Shown here in pieces: positions 35,196-43,739 of a stretch of DNA of 64,000 nucleotides. Source of the DNA: Pseudomonas fluorescens (GTDB taxonomy: Bacteria > Pseudomonadota > Gammaproteobacteria > Pseudomonadales > Pseudomonadaceae); contig NZ_VCNJ01000040.1 in assembly GCF_005938625.1 (NCBI RefSeq), positions 1 through 64,000 on the forward strand, read 5' to 3'. A model generated the notes under the pieces. The model worked only from the letters and a program-made list of their open reading frames with translations. It searched no databases and was not told where the DNA came from. Each line of letters begins with the position of its first letter. Position 1 is the first letter of the stretch. The position numbers and the translations under genes were made by a program.

Positions 35196-35365
35196 CACTG
35201 CACCTGCTGCATCGCATTGATCCGTTGCGCGTGCTCCAGCGATTCGCGGAGCACATCCAGTGGCCTGGCCATCATCTGTTCGGGGTCAACCTTCCAGAAC
35301 CAGGCCAGGTCATAGGCGACGGCAATCAGGTCGGTGATGGCGCCGACGCCGCACTCATGAAAAAA
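35195..35365 (-). CDS. Tail assembly chaperone frameshift extension of cassette 2 (gpE'-like)
   Basis: An ORF with no start of its own that continues the gp41-like gene in the -1 frame. Slip site TTTTTTC on the minus strand (35365-35359) sits in frame as T-TTT-TTC. After slipping, 54 codons follow (FFHECGVGAITDL...), ending in DLAWFWKVDPEQMMARPLDVL and a TGA that overlaps the tape-measure ATG. That tail is the GpE-family pattern. The expected product is a gp41-gpE' fusion that guides tape-measure folding. Confidence 0.8.
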   Translation of the reverse strand, partial: FFHECGVGAITDLIAVAYDLAWFWKVDPEQMMARPLDVLRESLEHAQRINAMQQVQ

Positions 35366-35622
35366 CTCGCAACGGCCCAGCTCAGCGCGTTGAGGTCAGC
35401 CAGATCCAACTGGTTGACCGACGACGGTGGAATACCGGCGCACACGGCGATGTATTTGGCCGCCACATCCATGTCGAGGCTGACTTCTTCGCTCTTGTCG
35501 ATCTTGTACGGCAGCGCCTTGATCGCTCGCACTTCCTGCACCGTCGGGCGGCGCAGGACGAGTTCGGTCAGGGGCTCGCCGTGAGCTTCGATCGCAACCT
35601 GAAGCTTCACGGCGCCGCTCAT
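35326..35622 (-). CDS. Mu gp41-like tail assembly chaperone of cassette 2
   Basis: A 98-residue chaperone: LTELVLRRPTVQEVRAIKALPY near residues 18-39, DMDVAAKYIAVCAGIP and LSWAVASFF near the end. Starts by overlap (ATGA) with the tube gene. The slippery TTTTTTC lies 34-40 bp before its stop, so part of the ribosomes continue into the -1 frame. Confidence 0.87.
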   Translation of the reverse strand: MSGAVKLQVAIEAHGEPLTELVLRRPTVQEVRAIKALPYKIDKSEEVSLDMDVAAKYIAVCAGIPPSSVNQLDLADLNALSWAVASFFMSAASAPSPT

Positions 35623-35966
35623 TGCCAGGTCCCCTTGATGCCTTCGAATTTCAGTTCGATGGTGGCGTCATCGCCCTTGGAGACTGGCTCTTCGACCAGA
35701 TACGCACCGGCCAGTACGTAGACTTTGCCGTTGCTGAATTCGCAGGTGACGGTGATGTCGGTGCCTTCGATCAGCTTTTTCAGCGGGAAGTCGGCGGTGT
35801 GCAGCGCGGTCACTTTGAACGACGGCGCGATGTCGGTTTCCTTGTAGAAGCCGGGTACGACGGTTTCGCGTTTGACCGCCATCAGCGGGGCTTCGCAGCC
35901 GCCATTGATGGTCAGTTGTGCGCCGTCGACTTTGACGTAGCAGGTGCCTGCAATCAGTTGACCCAT
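35619..35966 (-). CDS. Tail tube protein of cassette 2 (Mu gpM-like)
   Basis: A 115-residue tube subunit (MGQLIAGTCYVKVDGAQLTINGG start, VTCEFSNGKVYVLAGAYLVEEP near the end) matching Mu gpM. The tube hexamers form the inner channel inside the sheath. SD GGGAG. A terminator-like hairpin separates it from the sheath gene. Confidence 0.9.
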   Translation of the reverse strand: MGQLIAGTCYVKVDGAQLTINGGCEAPLMAVKRETVVPGFYKETDIAPSFKVTALHTADFPLKKLIEGTDITVTCEFSNGKVYVLAGAYLVEEPVSKGDDATIELKFEGIKGTWQ

Positions 35967-35983
35967 GGTGTTACTCCCTTGCA

Positions 35984-36009
35984 TAAAAAAGCCCACGCGA
36001 GGTGGGCTG
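35984..36009 (-). terminator. Terminator-like hairpin between sheath and tube genes of cassette 2
   Basis: Minus-strand AGCCCACCTCGCGTGGGCT followed by TTTTTT, placed in the 67-bp gap between two structural genes that must be co-expressed. Confidence 0.8.
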
Positions 36010-36033
36010 ATAACTTGCCGTCAAACGCGCGGA

Positions 36034-37530
36034 TCAAGCCGCGTCGTCGTACTGCAGACGGAATTGGTTGAGCAGTGCGAACACGCGCAGACCGTTGATG
36101 TAATCCGGCGGGAACAGCACGTTCACGCGGCTAGGATCCTGCACGTCGCGTTCGACGATCAGGTGTTCGGCGAACAGCTCGGCGTTCTCGACGTGGCCTT
36201 CCAGTTCGAGCTTGGCGTACTGGGCGATCAGCTCACCGCGAATGGTCGCCGGGGTGACGATTGGCTGGCCAGCGCCGAAACGGGTACCGTCGGAGGCCAG
36301 TTTGTGGCGACCGTATTTGCTGGTGATCACGCTTTGCAGACGGCGCACGATGAACGCCGACTGGTGCATTGTTTCGCTGTCCAGGTAGGAGTTGTCGGCC
36401 TGACCGTAAGCGTTTTTCTGGTAAGTGGTGATCGAGCGCTGGATGCGCACGTAGCCGCCTTCGTAGTACGCGGTGGCGATGCCGTAGTTGAGCAGCGACT
36501 GACGCTCGGTCAGGGTGAAGCGTTCACTGGCCGGCGCCGGATCAACGCCCGGCAGGCTGCCGCTCTGGGTTGGACGGCTGGCGTCGGCGGAGATAAACAC
36601 CGCGGTGCGTGCAGCCAGTGCAGCGGCTTGTACCCAGAACGGTTGCGGAACGCCCGGCTCCAACGCCTGAATTGTCATGTGCTGATCGTTACGTGCCTGG
36701 CCGGCTGCAACCAGCGTACCGACGGTGCCGCGTTTGGCGCTGTAGACGTGACCGAACAGTTGCTTGGCCCACGACCAGCGACCGGTGCTGTCATCCATGA
36801 CCGCTTGCCAAGTGTTGAGGGTCGACAGATCGGACCATGGCAGTGCGATGAACTCGAACGGCTCGTCACCCAGCGCGGCAATCGCCGCCACCTGATCCGG
36901 CACACCGGCACCGCCGGTCATGGCGGTGATCGCAGTGGTCAGGCCGGCCGGGGTGTCTTCGCCGTTGCTCTTGCCCAAGCGATTGAATTGCAGGCTGATG
37001 TCGTTACCGCTGTCGCCGGTCCATTTGGCGCTCAGGGTGACCACACCTTCGGCAGCGGCAGCGCTGACCGGCAGATCGGCGGTGGCGTTGATTTTCTGCG
37101 CCAGGGCGGTGGCCGCCTGAGCAGCGGTGGCACCGTTGACCACGGTGGCTTGCACACGCACGCCGCCGACATACAGATTCAACACGCCAGCCTGAGTGGC
37201 GGCGCCAGTCAGGGTCAGCACGCCTTTGGCGATCGCGCCTTCGGCGTTGTGCAGCGGCAGGCACCAGATCTCACCGATCGGGTCAGCCTTGCGGAAGGTC
37301 TCGTACATCGAGGCGAGCATCGAGCCCTGGCCGCCGATGCTCTTGGCCAGCGCAACGCTGGAGACCAAAACCAGTTTGCCGACTTCGGTCGGGGCAATGT
37401 TGTCGTTGACCTGAGCGACGATCAAACGACGCAGGGTCGAACTCGCGCTATTGGCGGCCGAGTTGTCCATTTCGGCATAGAACAGCGGTACACGAATGTC
37501 CGCAGGGATGTTGCTGAATCCGATCGCCAT
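36034..37530 (-). CDS. Tail sheath protein of cassette 2 (Mu gpL-like)
   Basis: A 498-residue contractile sheath subunit: MAIGFSNIPADIRVPLFYAEMDN start, IGEIWCLPL near 90, ITTYQKNAYGQADNSYLDSET near 365 and RLQSVITSKYGRHKLASDG near 395, the Mu gpL/SfV type. It differs in size and sequence from sheath FI of cassette 1 (388 residues). ATG overlaps the gp38-like stop (TAATG). Confidence 0.93.
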   Translation of the reverse strand: MAIGFSNIPADIRVPLFYAEMDNSAANSASSTLRRLIVAQVNDNIAPTEVGKLVLVSSVALAKSIGGQGSMLASMYETFRKADPIGEIWCLPLHNAEGAIAKGVLTLTGAATQAGVLNLYVGGVRVQATVVNGATAAQAATALAQKINATADLPVSAAAAEGVVTLSAKWTGDSGNDISLQFNRLGKSNGEDTPAGLTTAITAMTGGAGVPDQVAAIAALGDEPFEFIALPWSDLSTLNTWQAVMDDSTGRWSWAKQLFGHVYSAKRGTVGTLVAAGQARNDQHMTIQALEPGVPQPFWVQAAALAARTAVFISADASRPTQSGSLPGVDPAPASERFTLTERQSLLNYGIATAYYEGGYVRIQRSITTYQKNAYGQADNSYLDSETMHQSAFIVRRLQSVITSKYGRHKLASDGTRFGAGQPIVTPATIRGELIAQYAKLELEGHVENAELFAEHLIVERDVQDPSRVNVLFPPDYINGLRVFALLNQFRLQYDDAA

Positions 37531-37709
37531 TATTTGGCTCCCTTTTGTTTGGCTGGTGCGGTTTTGAGGGTGATATCGCCGTCGGCCAGACGTCGGCGCC
37601 ACCAGGCGCTGTCCAGCACTTCACGGCCTTCCAGCGGCAGCAGATCGCCCGCCTCCGGGTCAGGTACAACGCGGCCTTCGGCCGGCAGTACGGTGATGCG
37701 ATTGCTCAT
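37530..37709 (-). CDS. DUF2635 protein (Mu gp38-like)
   Basis: A 59-residue protein (MSNRITVLPAEGRVVPDPE; DSAWWRRRLADGDI). DUF2635 members lie immediately upstream of Mu-type sheath genes. Overlaps the neighbouring genes on both sides by a few bases. Confidence 0.85.
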   Translation of the reverse strand: MSNRITVLPAEGRVVPDPEAGDLLPLEGREVLDSAWWRRRLADGDITLKTAPAKQKGAK

Positions 37710-38290
37710 GGGGTTACGTCTCCAGAGAAAGTCATTTCCACGCGCCCATCGGGGCCCGGGCGTTTCAGGTTGGGGTCGGCCGGGTCGATCGCATCGACCC
37801 GCACGGTGGCCCCGGTAAAGGACGACAAACCGTCCAGTTCGCGTTCGTGCCAACTCTCCGCAGGCTGACTCGGCAGATTGCGGCCAAGCTGGAACTCGGC
37901 AAAAAAGCGCAGCCGGTAGAAGGCGCGGCTGCTGTTGATCGAGACCAGCTCGCCGCCGTCGTAAACGATGGCGCTGTAGTCTTTGTCGGGCTTGAACCCC
38001 ACCACCGCGCGCCACAGTTCGGCGCGCAGGTCGTGCAACAGATCCAGCGCTTTTGTAGCGTCGCTGGCGTCAAGCACCAGGACGATTTCGAAGCGGTCGC
38101 GGATCGGTTGGGTGGTGAGGTTTTGGCTGGTGCTGTTGCTGGCCAGATCGGCGATTGGCAGCACATGCGCCGAAGGTGTTGGCAGATCCGGGTTGCCTTG
38201 CAGCAACGCCAGATCGACACCCACCGAAATGTGATTGGCCAGGCTTGGGCATTGCCCACGCAATTGCGTGAGGATCGGGGTGATCTTCAT
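37706..38290 (-). CDS. Mu gp37-like tail terminator candidate of cassette 2
   Basis: A 194-residue protein starting MKITPILTQLRGQCPSLANHISVGVDLALL, of the Mu gp37 (gpK)/SfV type. By position, first of the Mu-like string, it should cap the tail. Start at 38290 follows an upstream GGGGGG-rich site; longer frames run into the REP element. Function is by family and gene order. Confidence 0.75.
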   Translation of the reverse strand: MKITPILTQLRGQCPSLANHISVGVDLALLQGNPDLPTPSAHVLPIADLASNSTSQNLTTQPIRDRFEIVLVLDASDATKALDLLHDLRAELWRAVVGFKPDKDYSAIVYDGGELVSINSSRAFYRLRFFAEFQLGRNLPSQPAESWHERELDGLSSFTGATVRVDAIDPADPNLKRPGPDGRVEMTFSGDVTP

Positions 38291-38336
38291 GGGGGGTGTT
38301 CCAGAATTGAAATGAGTTGCAGAAAACACCGCGAAT

Positions 38337-38434
38337 CCCCTGTAGGAGTGAGCCTGCTCGCGATGGCGGTGCCACATTCAAAATCAATGTGCCTGACACA
38401 CCGCTATCGCGAGCAGGCTCACTCCTACAGGGGA
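38337..38434. repeat. REP pair at the junction of the two tail cassettes
   Basis: Same family as at 4272 (TGTAGGAGTGAGCCTGC and its complement). It separates gene D of cassette 1 from the first gene of cassette 2. Confidence 0.9.
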
Positions 38435-38450
38435 CTCGTGGGCTGAGAGA

Positions 38451-39482
38451 TCAGTCTTTGGCTTCGGCTTTGGGGTCCAGGCACGATGCATCGATCAGAC
38501 AGCGATAGCTGTTCTCGCGATTGCCGCTGGCCGTGACCTTGTCGATCGACCAGCGTCCGCGCATGAAATCCGGCCAGGTATCATCGAGCAGCACCAGGCC
38601 TTCAGCGGCCAGTCGCGGATCGCCCGGGCAGGTGATCTTCACCTTGAACTTTTGCCGGAGCATCTTGCGCACTTCACCCTCGCCGACGGCAATGGCGTCG
38701 GCTTCATTGGGTTGCTTCTGGCGGATGGTCTTGAACGGCGCAAGTCCCGTTTCGACCCAATGCAAAACGCCTGTAACCGCATCGACAAAACAGGTCTTGC
38801 AGCCCTTGGCCTGTTCGCGGGCGGCCTCTTCCAGCGTGGCGCTGATGAAGGCGTGATCGCCGGGACGATTGTTGTGGGTGACCGACAATGTCACATCCTG
38901 CAGTTTCTGCCCCGAGATTGATTTGATCTGCCCGGGCCGCGCCAGCACATACGCATCGCCATAAGGTTTGGCGACCAGGTTGTACTTTTTTGCCAGCCGC
39001 GTCAGAAAGCCCATATCGGTTTCATTGGATTGGTCGACGTGGGCGATCTTGATCATCGAAACGTCCGCCGCGACACGCGATGAAAATCCGTGCTGCGACA
39101 CCAGTTTGCTAAACAGTTGACCGAGCGTCGTCGGTCCATGACTGGCGGTGCGGCGCTGCTTGAAACCGGTCTCGTCATCCTTGCTGAAAGGCGCTGCAGT
39201 GGCCACCAGGGTCAGGCGAAACGGAAACAGCGTCGGTGTCAGGCGAGTGACTTTGAACTGGCCCTTGTCGACCATCTCTTCCATTTCCAGGTAACCCACC
39301 AGCAGGCCGATTTTCCCGCCGAGGTTCGGCAGCCCTTCGAGGCCTTCCAGATCAATGGTCAGGGTCAGTTGATCCGACTCGATACCGGCGGCATCAATGT
39401 GTTCCCAACTGATCAGACGCTGGTTGAGCAGATCGGCGTTTGCGCCATAGATCTGAACGACCGGGGTAAAACCCAGTGCCAT
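38451..39482 (-). CDS. P2 gpD-like baseplate hub of cassette 1
   Basis: A 343-residue late control gene D homologue (baseplate hub). MALGFTPVVQIYGANADLLNQRLISWEHIDAAGIESDQLTL-type N-terminus (about 1-45), FLTRLAKKYNLVAKPYGDAYVLA near 160-182, and KVTASGNRENSYRC near the end. SD AAGGAGG. Last gene of the P2-type string. Confidence 0.92.
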   Translation of the reverse strand: MALGFTPVVQIYGANADLLNQRLISWEHIDAAGIESDQLTLTIDLEGLEGLPNLGGKIGLLVGYLEMEEMVDKGQFKVTRLTPTLFPFRLTLVATAAPFSKDDETGFKQRRTASHGPTTLGQLFSKLVSQHGFSSRVAADVSMIKIAHVDQSNETDMGFLTRLAKKYNLVAKPYGDAYVLARPGQIKSISGQKLQDVTLSVTHNNRPGDHAFISATLEEAAREQAKGCKTCFVDAVTGVLHWVETGLAPFKTIRQKQPNEADAIAVGEGEVRKMLRQKFKVKITCPGDPRLAAEGLVLLDDTWPDFMRGRWSIDKVTASGNRENSYRCLIDASCLDPKAEAKD

Positions 39483-39491
39483 ACAACCTCC

Positions 39492-39704
39492 TTAATCCCA
39501 GGCCGTAAGCGCTTTGATCGCGGCGGGTTTGCTGTCGAGCTCAGGCAGCACGATCCAGATGCCTGCAGGCAGGACCGGACCGTGCTCGGCCAGAGTCGGG
39601 TTGAGTTTCCACAGGGCTTCTTCAGCGGCATCATCGCTGCGCCCGGTTTCGCGGTAGAGCAGCAGATTCACCGAATCACCGGCCACGCTTCGAACCTTAC
39701 GCAT
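39492..39704 (-). CDS. P2 gpX-like tail protein
   Basis: A 70-residue protein with a LysM-like segment (DSVNLLLYRETGRSDDAAEEALWKLNP) as in P2 gpX. Starts at 39704, overlapping gpU by 8 bp. Confidence 0.85.
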   Translation of the reverse strand: MRKVRSVAGDSVNLLLYRETGRSDDAAEEALWKLNPTLAEHGPVLPAGIWIVLPELDSKPAAIKALTAWD

Positions 39705-40080
39705 TGTTGAACTCCGCCAATTCAATGACCCAGTCGACCACCATCGCCGTGCCGTCATCGATGATCTGGCTTTGGGTTTCCTGAACGTTGTTGATCCGCC
39801 ACAGACCCCAGTTGCGACCGATGCCATCGATCAGCGGCAGCGGTATACGCAGCGCCTGCAAGTCGCGCAATTCATCGAGCCGATCCATGGCCACGGCGTA
39901 CATCGACTTGCCGGTGATGGTCAGGGTTTCCGGTTTTTGGCCGGTCTGGCTGGATTTCGGTTTGCTGGTGAGGATCTGTATTTCGGTCCAGCCGCCATCG
40001 GACTTGCGCAGCAACTGGTGGTACGCAAAGTTGCGCGACAGGCCGAAGATGAAACTGCCCAATGCCATTTGTTGTTTCAT
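39697..40080 (-). CDS. P2 gpU-like tail protein
   Basis: A 127-residue protein (ALGSFIFGLSRNFAYHQLLR; GIGRNWGLWRINNVQET), the P2 gpU family, thought to act at the tail end or baseplate. ATG overlaps the tape-measure stop (TGATG). Confidence 0.9.
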   Translation of the reverse strand: MKQQMALGSFIFGLSRNFAYHQLLRKSDGGWTEIQILTSKPKSSQTGQKPETLTITGKSMYAVAMDRLDELRDLQALRIPLPLIDGIGRNWGLWRINNVQETQSQIIDDGTAMVVDWVIELAEFNNA

Positions 40081-42344
40081 CAGGCGACTCCATCGGTGAG
40101 GGCTGCGTCACGGCGGGTGCCGAGAGGGTTGGTATTCATCGAGGAAATGAACTGCGTGTTGAAATGGTTTTGCATGACTTGCGAGATCACCGCGCCGACT
40201 TTTTCCGAGCTGGCTATTTCGCTGCCGCTGATCTGAATCGACGGTGCATAGGTGATCTGCTGGTTTTGCGTCTGAGCGTTGCTCAGGTCCTTGGCCACTT
40301 GCGCGGGAGGCGCGAGTTTGTCCTCGGCAGGCTTGCCCCATTGTTCACCGACGTAAGAACCGAGCATTGCGCCCAGAGTCCCACCGATGAATGTCCCGAT
40401 ACCGGGCGCAATGAAAGTACCGATTGTGGCGCCAATGGCAGTGCCGGCGAGCTCGCCGGCGGCACCTTTGACCGCTTGGTCATCGCCTTCGCGCCAACCT
40501 TTCAGTCCGGTATAGGCCGCGTGCGCAATGGCCAGCGGCGCTCCCAGTTTTACCGCCGGCAGCGCTTGGGCGATTTTGGGCATGACCTTGGCGCCGACGC
40601 TTTCGACCAAGGGCATAAGCTTGGCAGCAGGCCCTTTGAGTCGCGATGTCATCTCGCTGTTGCCCAGGCGATCGGCGAACAGTTTGAAGCCCATTTTGAT
40701 GTCATCGAACAGAGGCGCGACCTTAGCCGTGATCCCCCCTAAACGACTGCCCCCACTGGCGCGCGGAACTGTCGTGCGCGCCGCTGTTCTGGCCTGCGGG
40801 CGTCGACCCGATCGACGACCCGATCGTTTGTTTTTTCGCCCGCCATCAGAGACATCGTCACCGACGATGGCATCAGCAAGATCGGGGGGGAGTCGCGTCG
40901 TCGCCAGACGTAACAGCTTCGCGGAAACGGTGTCGAGGACTGAGGCAACGCCGGTTTTCAGCGCCCCTCCCACAAAAGGAAGAGCAGCGGCACCAAGCAG
41001 AACCAATCCTGCAGTAAGCGCCGGGAAAGCCTCCGCCGCAGTACTCACGCCATTGGCCAGCGCGGTGAGCACCACTGCCGCACCATCGGCCAACGGCGCC
41101 AATGCCGTGCCGAATGCGGTGGTCAGCCGGGTCAGACTCGCATCGAGCGCATTCCAACGCCCTTGCGACGTATTGCCAAATGCCTCGGCGGATTTCGCGG
41201 CTGCCCCCGAATCGGCGCCAAGTTCCGACGTCGCGTACTTACCCTTGTCGGCTACCTGCGAGAAGGCGTTTTTTACATCATCGGGCTTCTTCAGCAGTTC
41301 AAGAATCCTGACGTCGTTTTCGCCAAACAGCGTCTTCGTCAGTGCTGCCCGTTCTTGCAGCGGTTGTTTATTGAGTGCAGCAAGCACCGAGTTGATGGCA
41401 GCGGGAGCGTCCTTGCGCATCTCTCCTGCCAACGATTCGGGATTCAACCCTAACTGGCTCAGAGCCGTACGCTGCTCCGTCGAAGTCTCTGTGCCCTTGG
41501 CCAGCACCGAAGTGATGCCCTTCAGCGCGGCGCTGGCGCCCTCCTTGTCCGCGCCGCTGTTAAGCAGCGCAGCCGCAAACGCGGCCACCTGTTCCGGGGT
41601 CATGCCGGCAGTGATTGCAGTCTCGCCGGAGCGTTGCACGACCGAACCGATGTCGGCGGCCTTGGCATCCAGGCCACTGTTGCCGAGATAGCTCGTCGCA
41701 TCGGCCAGATCCTGGCTCTGATAGCGATCCAGCTTCAGCGACGAACGCCAGGCCGCCAACATCTCGCCAGCCGTTTTGACGTCCATGCTGAACGCCGATG
41801 CGTTGATCGCGGCATCACGGGAGAACCATTTCAGCTCGTTCGCCCGTTGGTCACCCTTGGCTCCATCGGCAATACCGGATCGTGCTCCGGCGACTTGAAC
41901 TTGCAATAGGTCAGCGTTGGTTGCACCACTGGCCGCCACCTGTTTCTCGCTGGCCAGTTCCAGAGTGTTCTGTGAATGCGTTTGCAGCTGGTCGTTGCTC
42001 ATCTTGAGCAACTGATTGAGTTCAACCAACGCAGTCTCGTTGGCCATCGCCGGCTGCATCAGCTTCGGCGGCGGACGCTGCTCGATCTCGGCCTTGAGTT
42101 TGGACTTCGGCTCAGCGCTTGCAGCAGGGGCTGTCGCGCCAGCCTTGAACAACGACTGCTGGCTGACCAGTAGCTCCCGCAGCTTGACCTGCTCCTGAGT
42201 CAGCAAACGAATATCCACGCTTGCCAACGCCAACGTGACGTTCAAATCCTGCAGCGGTTTGCCGAGGTTGTCGGGCAGCGTAAATCCGCCCGTTGTATTG
42301 CCGCCCTCACCGGCGTACGTGAGCGCATATTTGCTCTCTGCCAT
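40080..42344 (-). CDS. Tape-measure protein gpT of cassette 1
   Basis: A 754-residue tail length ruler. A coiled-coil N-terminal 130 residues (VDIRLLTQEQVKLRELLVSQQ) is followed by the TP901-type tape-measure core with VQRSGETAITAGMTPEQVAAFAAALLNSGA at about 230-265, hydrophobic helices near 440-490 and a Gly-rich membrane-prone segment near 630-690. A basic Arg-rich stretch (RRSGRRPQARTAARTTVPR) lies near 515. Length predicts a tail clearly longer than that of cassette 2. Confidence 0.9.
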   Translation of the reverse strand: MAESKYALTYAGEGGNTTGGFTLPDNLGKPLQDLNVTLALASVDIRLLTQEQVKLRELLVSQQSLFKAGATAPAASAEPKSKLKAEIEQRPPPKLMQPAMANETALVELNQLLKMSNDQLQTHSQNTLELASEKQVAASGATNADLLQVQVAGARSGIADGAKGDQRANELKWFSRDAAINASAFSMDVKTAGEMLAAWRSSLKLDRYQSQDLADATSYLGNSGLDAKAADIGSVVQRSGETAITAGMTPEQVAAFAAALLNSGADKEGASAALKGITSVLAKGTETSTEQRTALSQLGLNPESLAGEMRKDAPAAINSVLAALNKQPLQERAALTKTLFGENDVRILELLKKPDDVKNAFSQVADKGKYATSELGADSGAAAKSAEAFGNTSQGRWNALDASLTRLTTAFGTALAPLADGAAVVLTALANGVSTAAEAFPALTAGLVLLGAAALPFVGGALKTGVASVLDTVSAKLLRLATTRLPPDLADAIVGDDVSDGGRKNKRSGRRSGRRPQARTAARTTVPRASGGSRLGGITAKVAPLFDDIKMGFKLFADRLGNSEMTSRLKGPAAKLMPLVESVGAKVMPKIAQALPAVKLGAPLAIAHAAYTGLKGWREGDDQAVKGAAGELAGTAIGATIGTFIAPGIGTFIGGTLGAMLGSYVGEQWGKPAEDKLAPPAQVAKDLSNAQTQNQQITYAPSIQISGSEIASSEKVGAVISQVMQNHFNTQFISSMNTNPLGTRRDAALTDGVA

Positions 42345-42350
42345 GCCGCT

Positions 42351-42521
42351 CTACTCCTGTTTTACGCCAAGGCGAGTGATCGCTATGTCGTAGCGGCGCA
42401 ACGCCTTTTCGGCGTCCCATTCCAGAATCTCCGCTTCACTTACCGGGTAAATGAGCGGGACGATATCGAGGATTACTTCGATGTCGCGTTCCGAAAGTAG
42501 GCCGCCGGCTGGTTTAAAAAA
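42351..42521 (-). CDS. gpE' frameshift extension of cassette 1
   Basis: The -1 frame continuation of gene E, ending LLSERDIEVILDIVPLIYPVSEAEI...GVKQE. Slippery heptamer TTTTTTA on the minus strand (42521-42515) sits in the E frame as GAT-TTT-TTA. After slipping, FF is followed by 54 codons. P2 uses TTTTTTG at the equivalent site. The expected product is about 234 residues. Confidence 0.85.
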   Translation of the reverse strand, partial: FFKPAGGLLSERDIEVILDIVPLIYPVSEAEILEWDAEKALRRYDIAITRLGVKQE

Positions 42522-43054
42522 TCGTCGATGCGCACCTGCAATTGCGTCCAGTCCGGGACGGTCATCAGGGCCAGATCGGGGATCATCAGGCCGGTGCAAT
42601 GGGCGGTGATGAACTCGGCGCGTTCCTTGGCCGTTTTCAGTTTCTTCATCACTTTGGTGGCGCGCAGCACCGGCATTTCCAGGCTCAGCGAGGTCACGGT
42701 GCGGCCAGTCACGGCGAGCGGTTGCAGCAGCTGGATCTGGTCGGGATCGGCGGATCTCTCCGCGTCTTCGACCTGGTCGAGAAAGTACGACGCAGGGCGT
42801 GTCGACATCTCGTGCACGTACTGGGCGATGCTCACGTAGTCCGGGCGCTTGAGCTGGTCGAGTTCCTTGACCGACAGGCCAGTGGCGAGCAACGCCAGTT
42901 CGAAGAACTGATCGTCTTCATCATCGCCGGCGCGTTCCAGCGCTTCTTTTTGCGCGGCGTAGAACAGTGGCTTGAGCTGGATTGTCTCGATCTGCGAACC
43001 GTCGTCGCCGGTGATCGGCGACAACAGGTCATGCTGGGGTGGCATCCACGACAT
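42473..43054 (-). CDS. Tail assembly chaperone gpE of cassette 1
   Basis: A 193-residue protein starting MSWMPPQHDLLSPITGDDG, with KPLFYAAQKEALERAGDDEDDQFFELALLATG and an ALMTVPDWTQLQVRIDDFLNQP C-terminus. It corresponds to P2/R-pyocin gene E between tube and tape measure. The slip site is 14 codons before its stop. A longer frame starting at 43114 reads into the REP element and is rejected. Confidence 0.87.
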   Translation of the reverse strand: MSWMPPQHDLLSPITGDDGSQIETIQLKPLFYAAQKEALERAGDDEDDQFFELALLATGLSVKELDQLKRPDYVSIAQYVHEMSTRPASYFLDQVEDAERSADPDQIQLLQPLAVTGRTVTSLSLEMPVLRATKVMKKLKTAKERAEFITAHCTGLMIPDLALMTVPDWTQLQVRIDDFLNQPAAYFRNATSK

Positions 43055-43112
43055 GTATGAATTCCTTGGTGATTCTTGGGGGTTACTCAATTTCTGCCAG
43101 TCACACTGGCCC

Positions 43113-43205
43113 ACTGTGGGAGCGAGCTTGCTCGCGAAAGCGGTGGTTCAGTCACATTGATGTTGCATGTGCCAAAGGCTTCGCGAGCAAGCTCGCTCCC
43201 ACAGG
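43113..43205. repeat. REP pair between tube FII and chaperone E
   Basis: TGGGAGCGAGC-type head-to-head doublet within cassette 1, separating the sheath/tube genes from E. Confidence 0.9.
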
Positions 43206-43232
43206 GTTTTGTGATTGCCTGTAAGCCGTGAG

Positions 43233-43739
43233 TTACGGCATCAGCACCGCACGCCGCGCATCACCGAGGATGTCGACGCCGTTGAGCACGAACTTCTGGG
43301 TGCGCACATCGATGTCGATCACCGGTACGCCGTTTTCCAGGCGGTTGTAGGTACGGCAGGACAGCTCGAGATTGGTCTTGGGCTTTTCACCCATTTTCAT
43401 CGCGGTTTCCTCGAGGGATTTCAGCTTGCCGCCGACGGTGTGGTAAGTGAACCAGGTGTTGCCGTCCTGATCCTGACCGGCTTCACGCACGTTCAGCAGA
43501 ATGTCGTCGCCCAGCTTCACACCCAGTGCCAGCATGACTTCGGCGCCGAGACCTTGCAGGGTCAGCTTGGCGTTCAGCGCTTTGCCGCCCTTGGCCATTT
43601 CTTCGACGATGAAGCGGCCGCCACGCATCTCTTCCACGTCGAATTCGATCTTCGGCGGGGTGAATTCTTCAACGGTCGCCGACAACGGCAGGCCTTGCAG
43701 GGTGGCCGCGATGGCCTGTCTTACGCGGTTGGTAAACAT
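43233..43739 (-). CDS. Tail tube protein FII of cassette 1
   Basis: A 168-residue tube subunit of the P2 FII family (NRVRQAIAATLQGLPLSATVEEFTPPKIEF; MRGGRFIVEEMAKGGKALNAKLTL). The ATG overlaps the sheath stop (TAATG), fixing equal translation of sheath and tube. Confidence 0.93.
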   Translation of the reverse strand: MFTNRVRQAIAATLQGLPLSATVEEFTPPKIEFDVEEMRGGRFIVEEMAKGGKALNAKLTLQGLGAEVMLALGVKLGDDILLNVREAGQDQDGNTWFTYHTVGGKLKSLEETAMKMGEKPKTNLELSCRTYNRLENGVPVIDIDVRTQKFVLNGVDILGDARRAVLMP

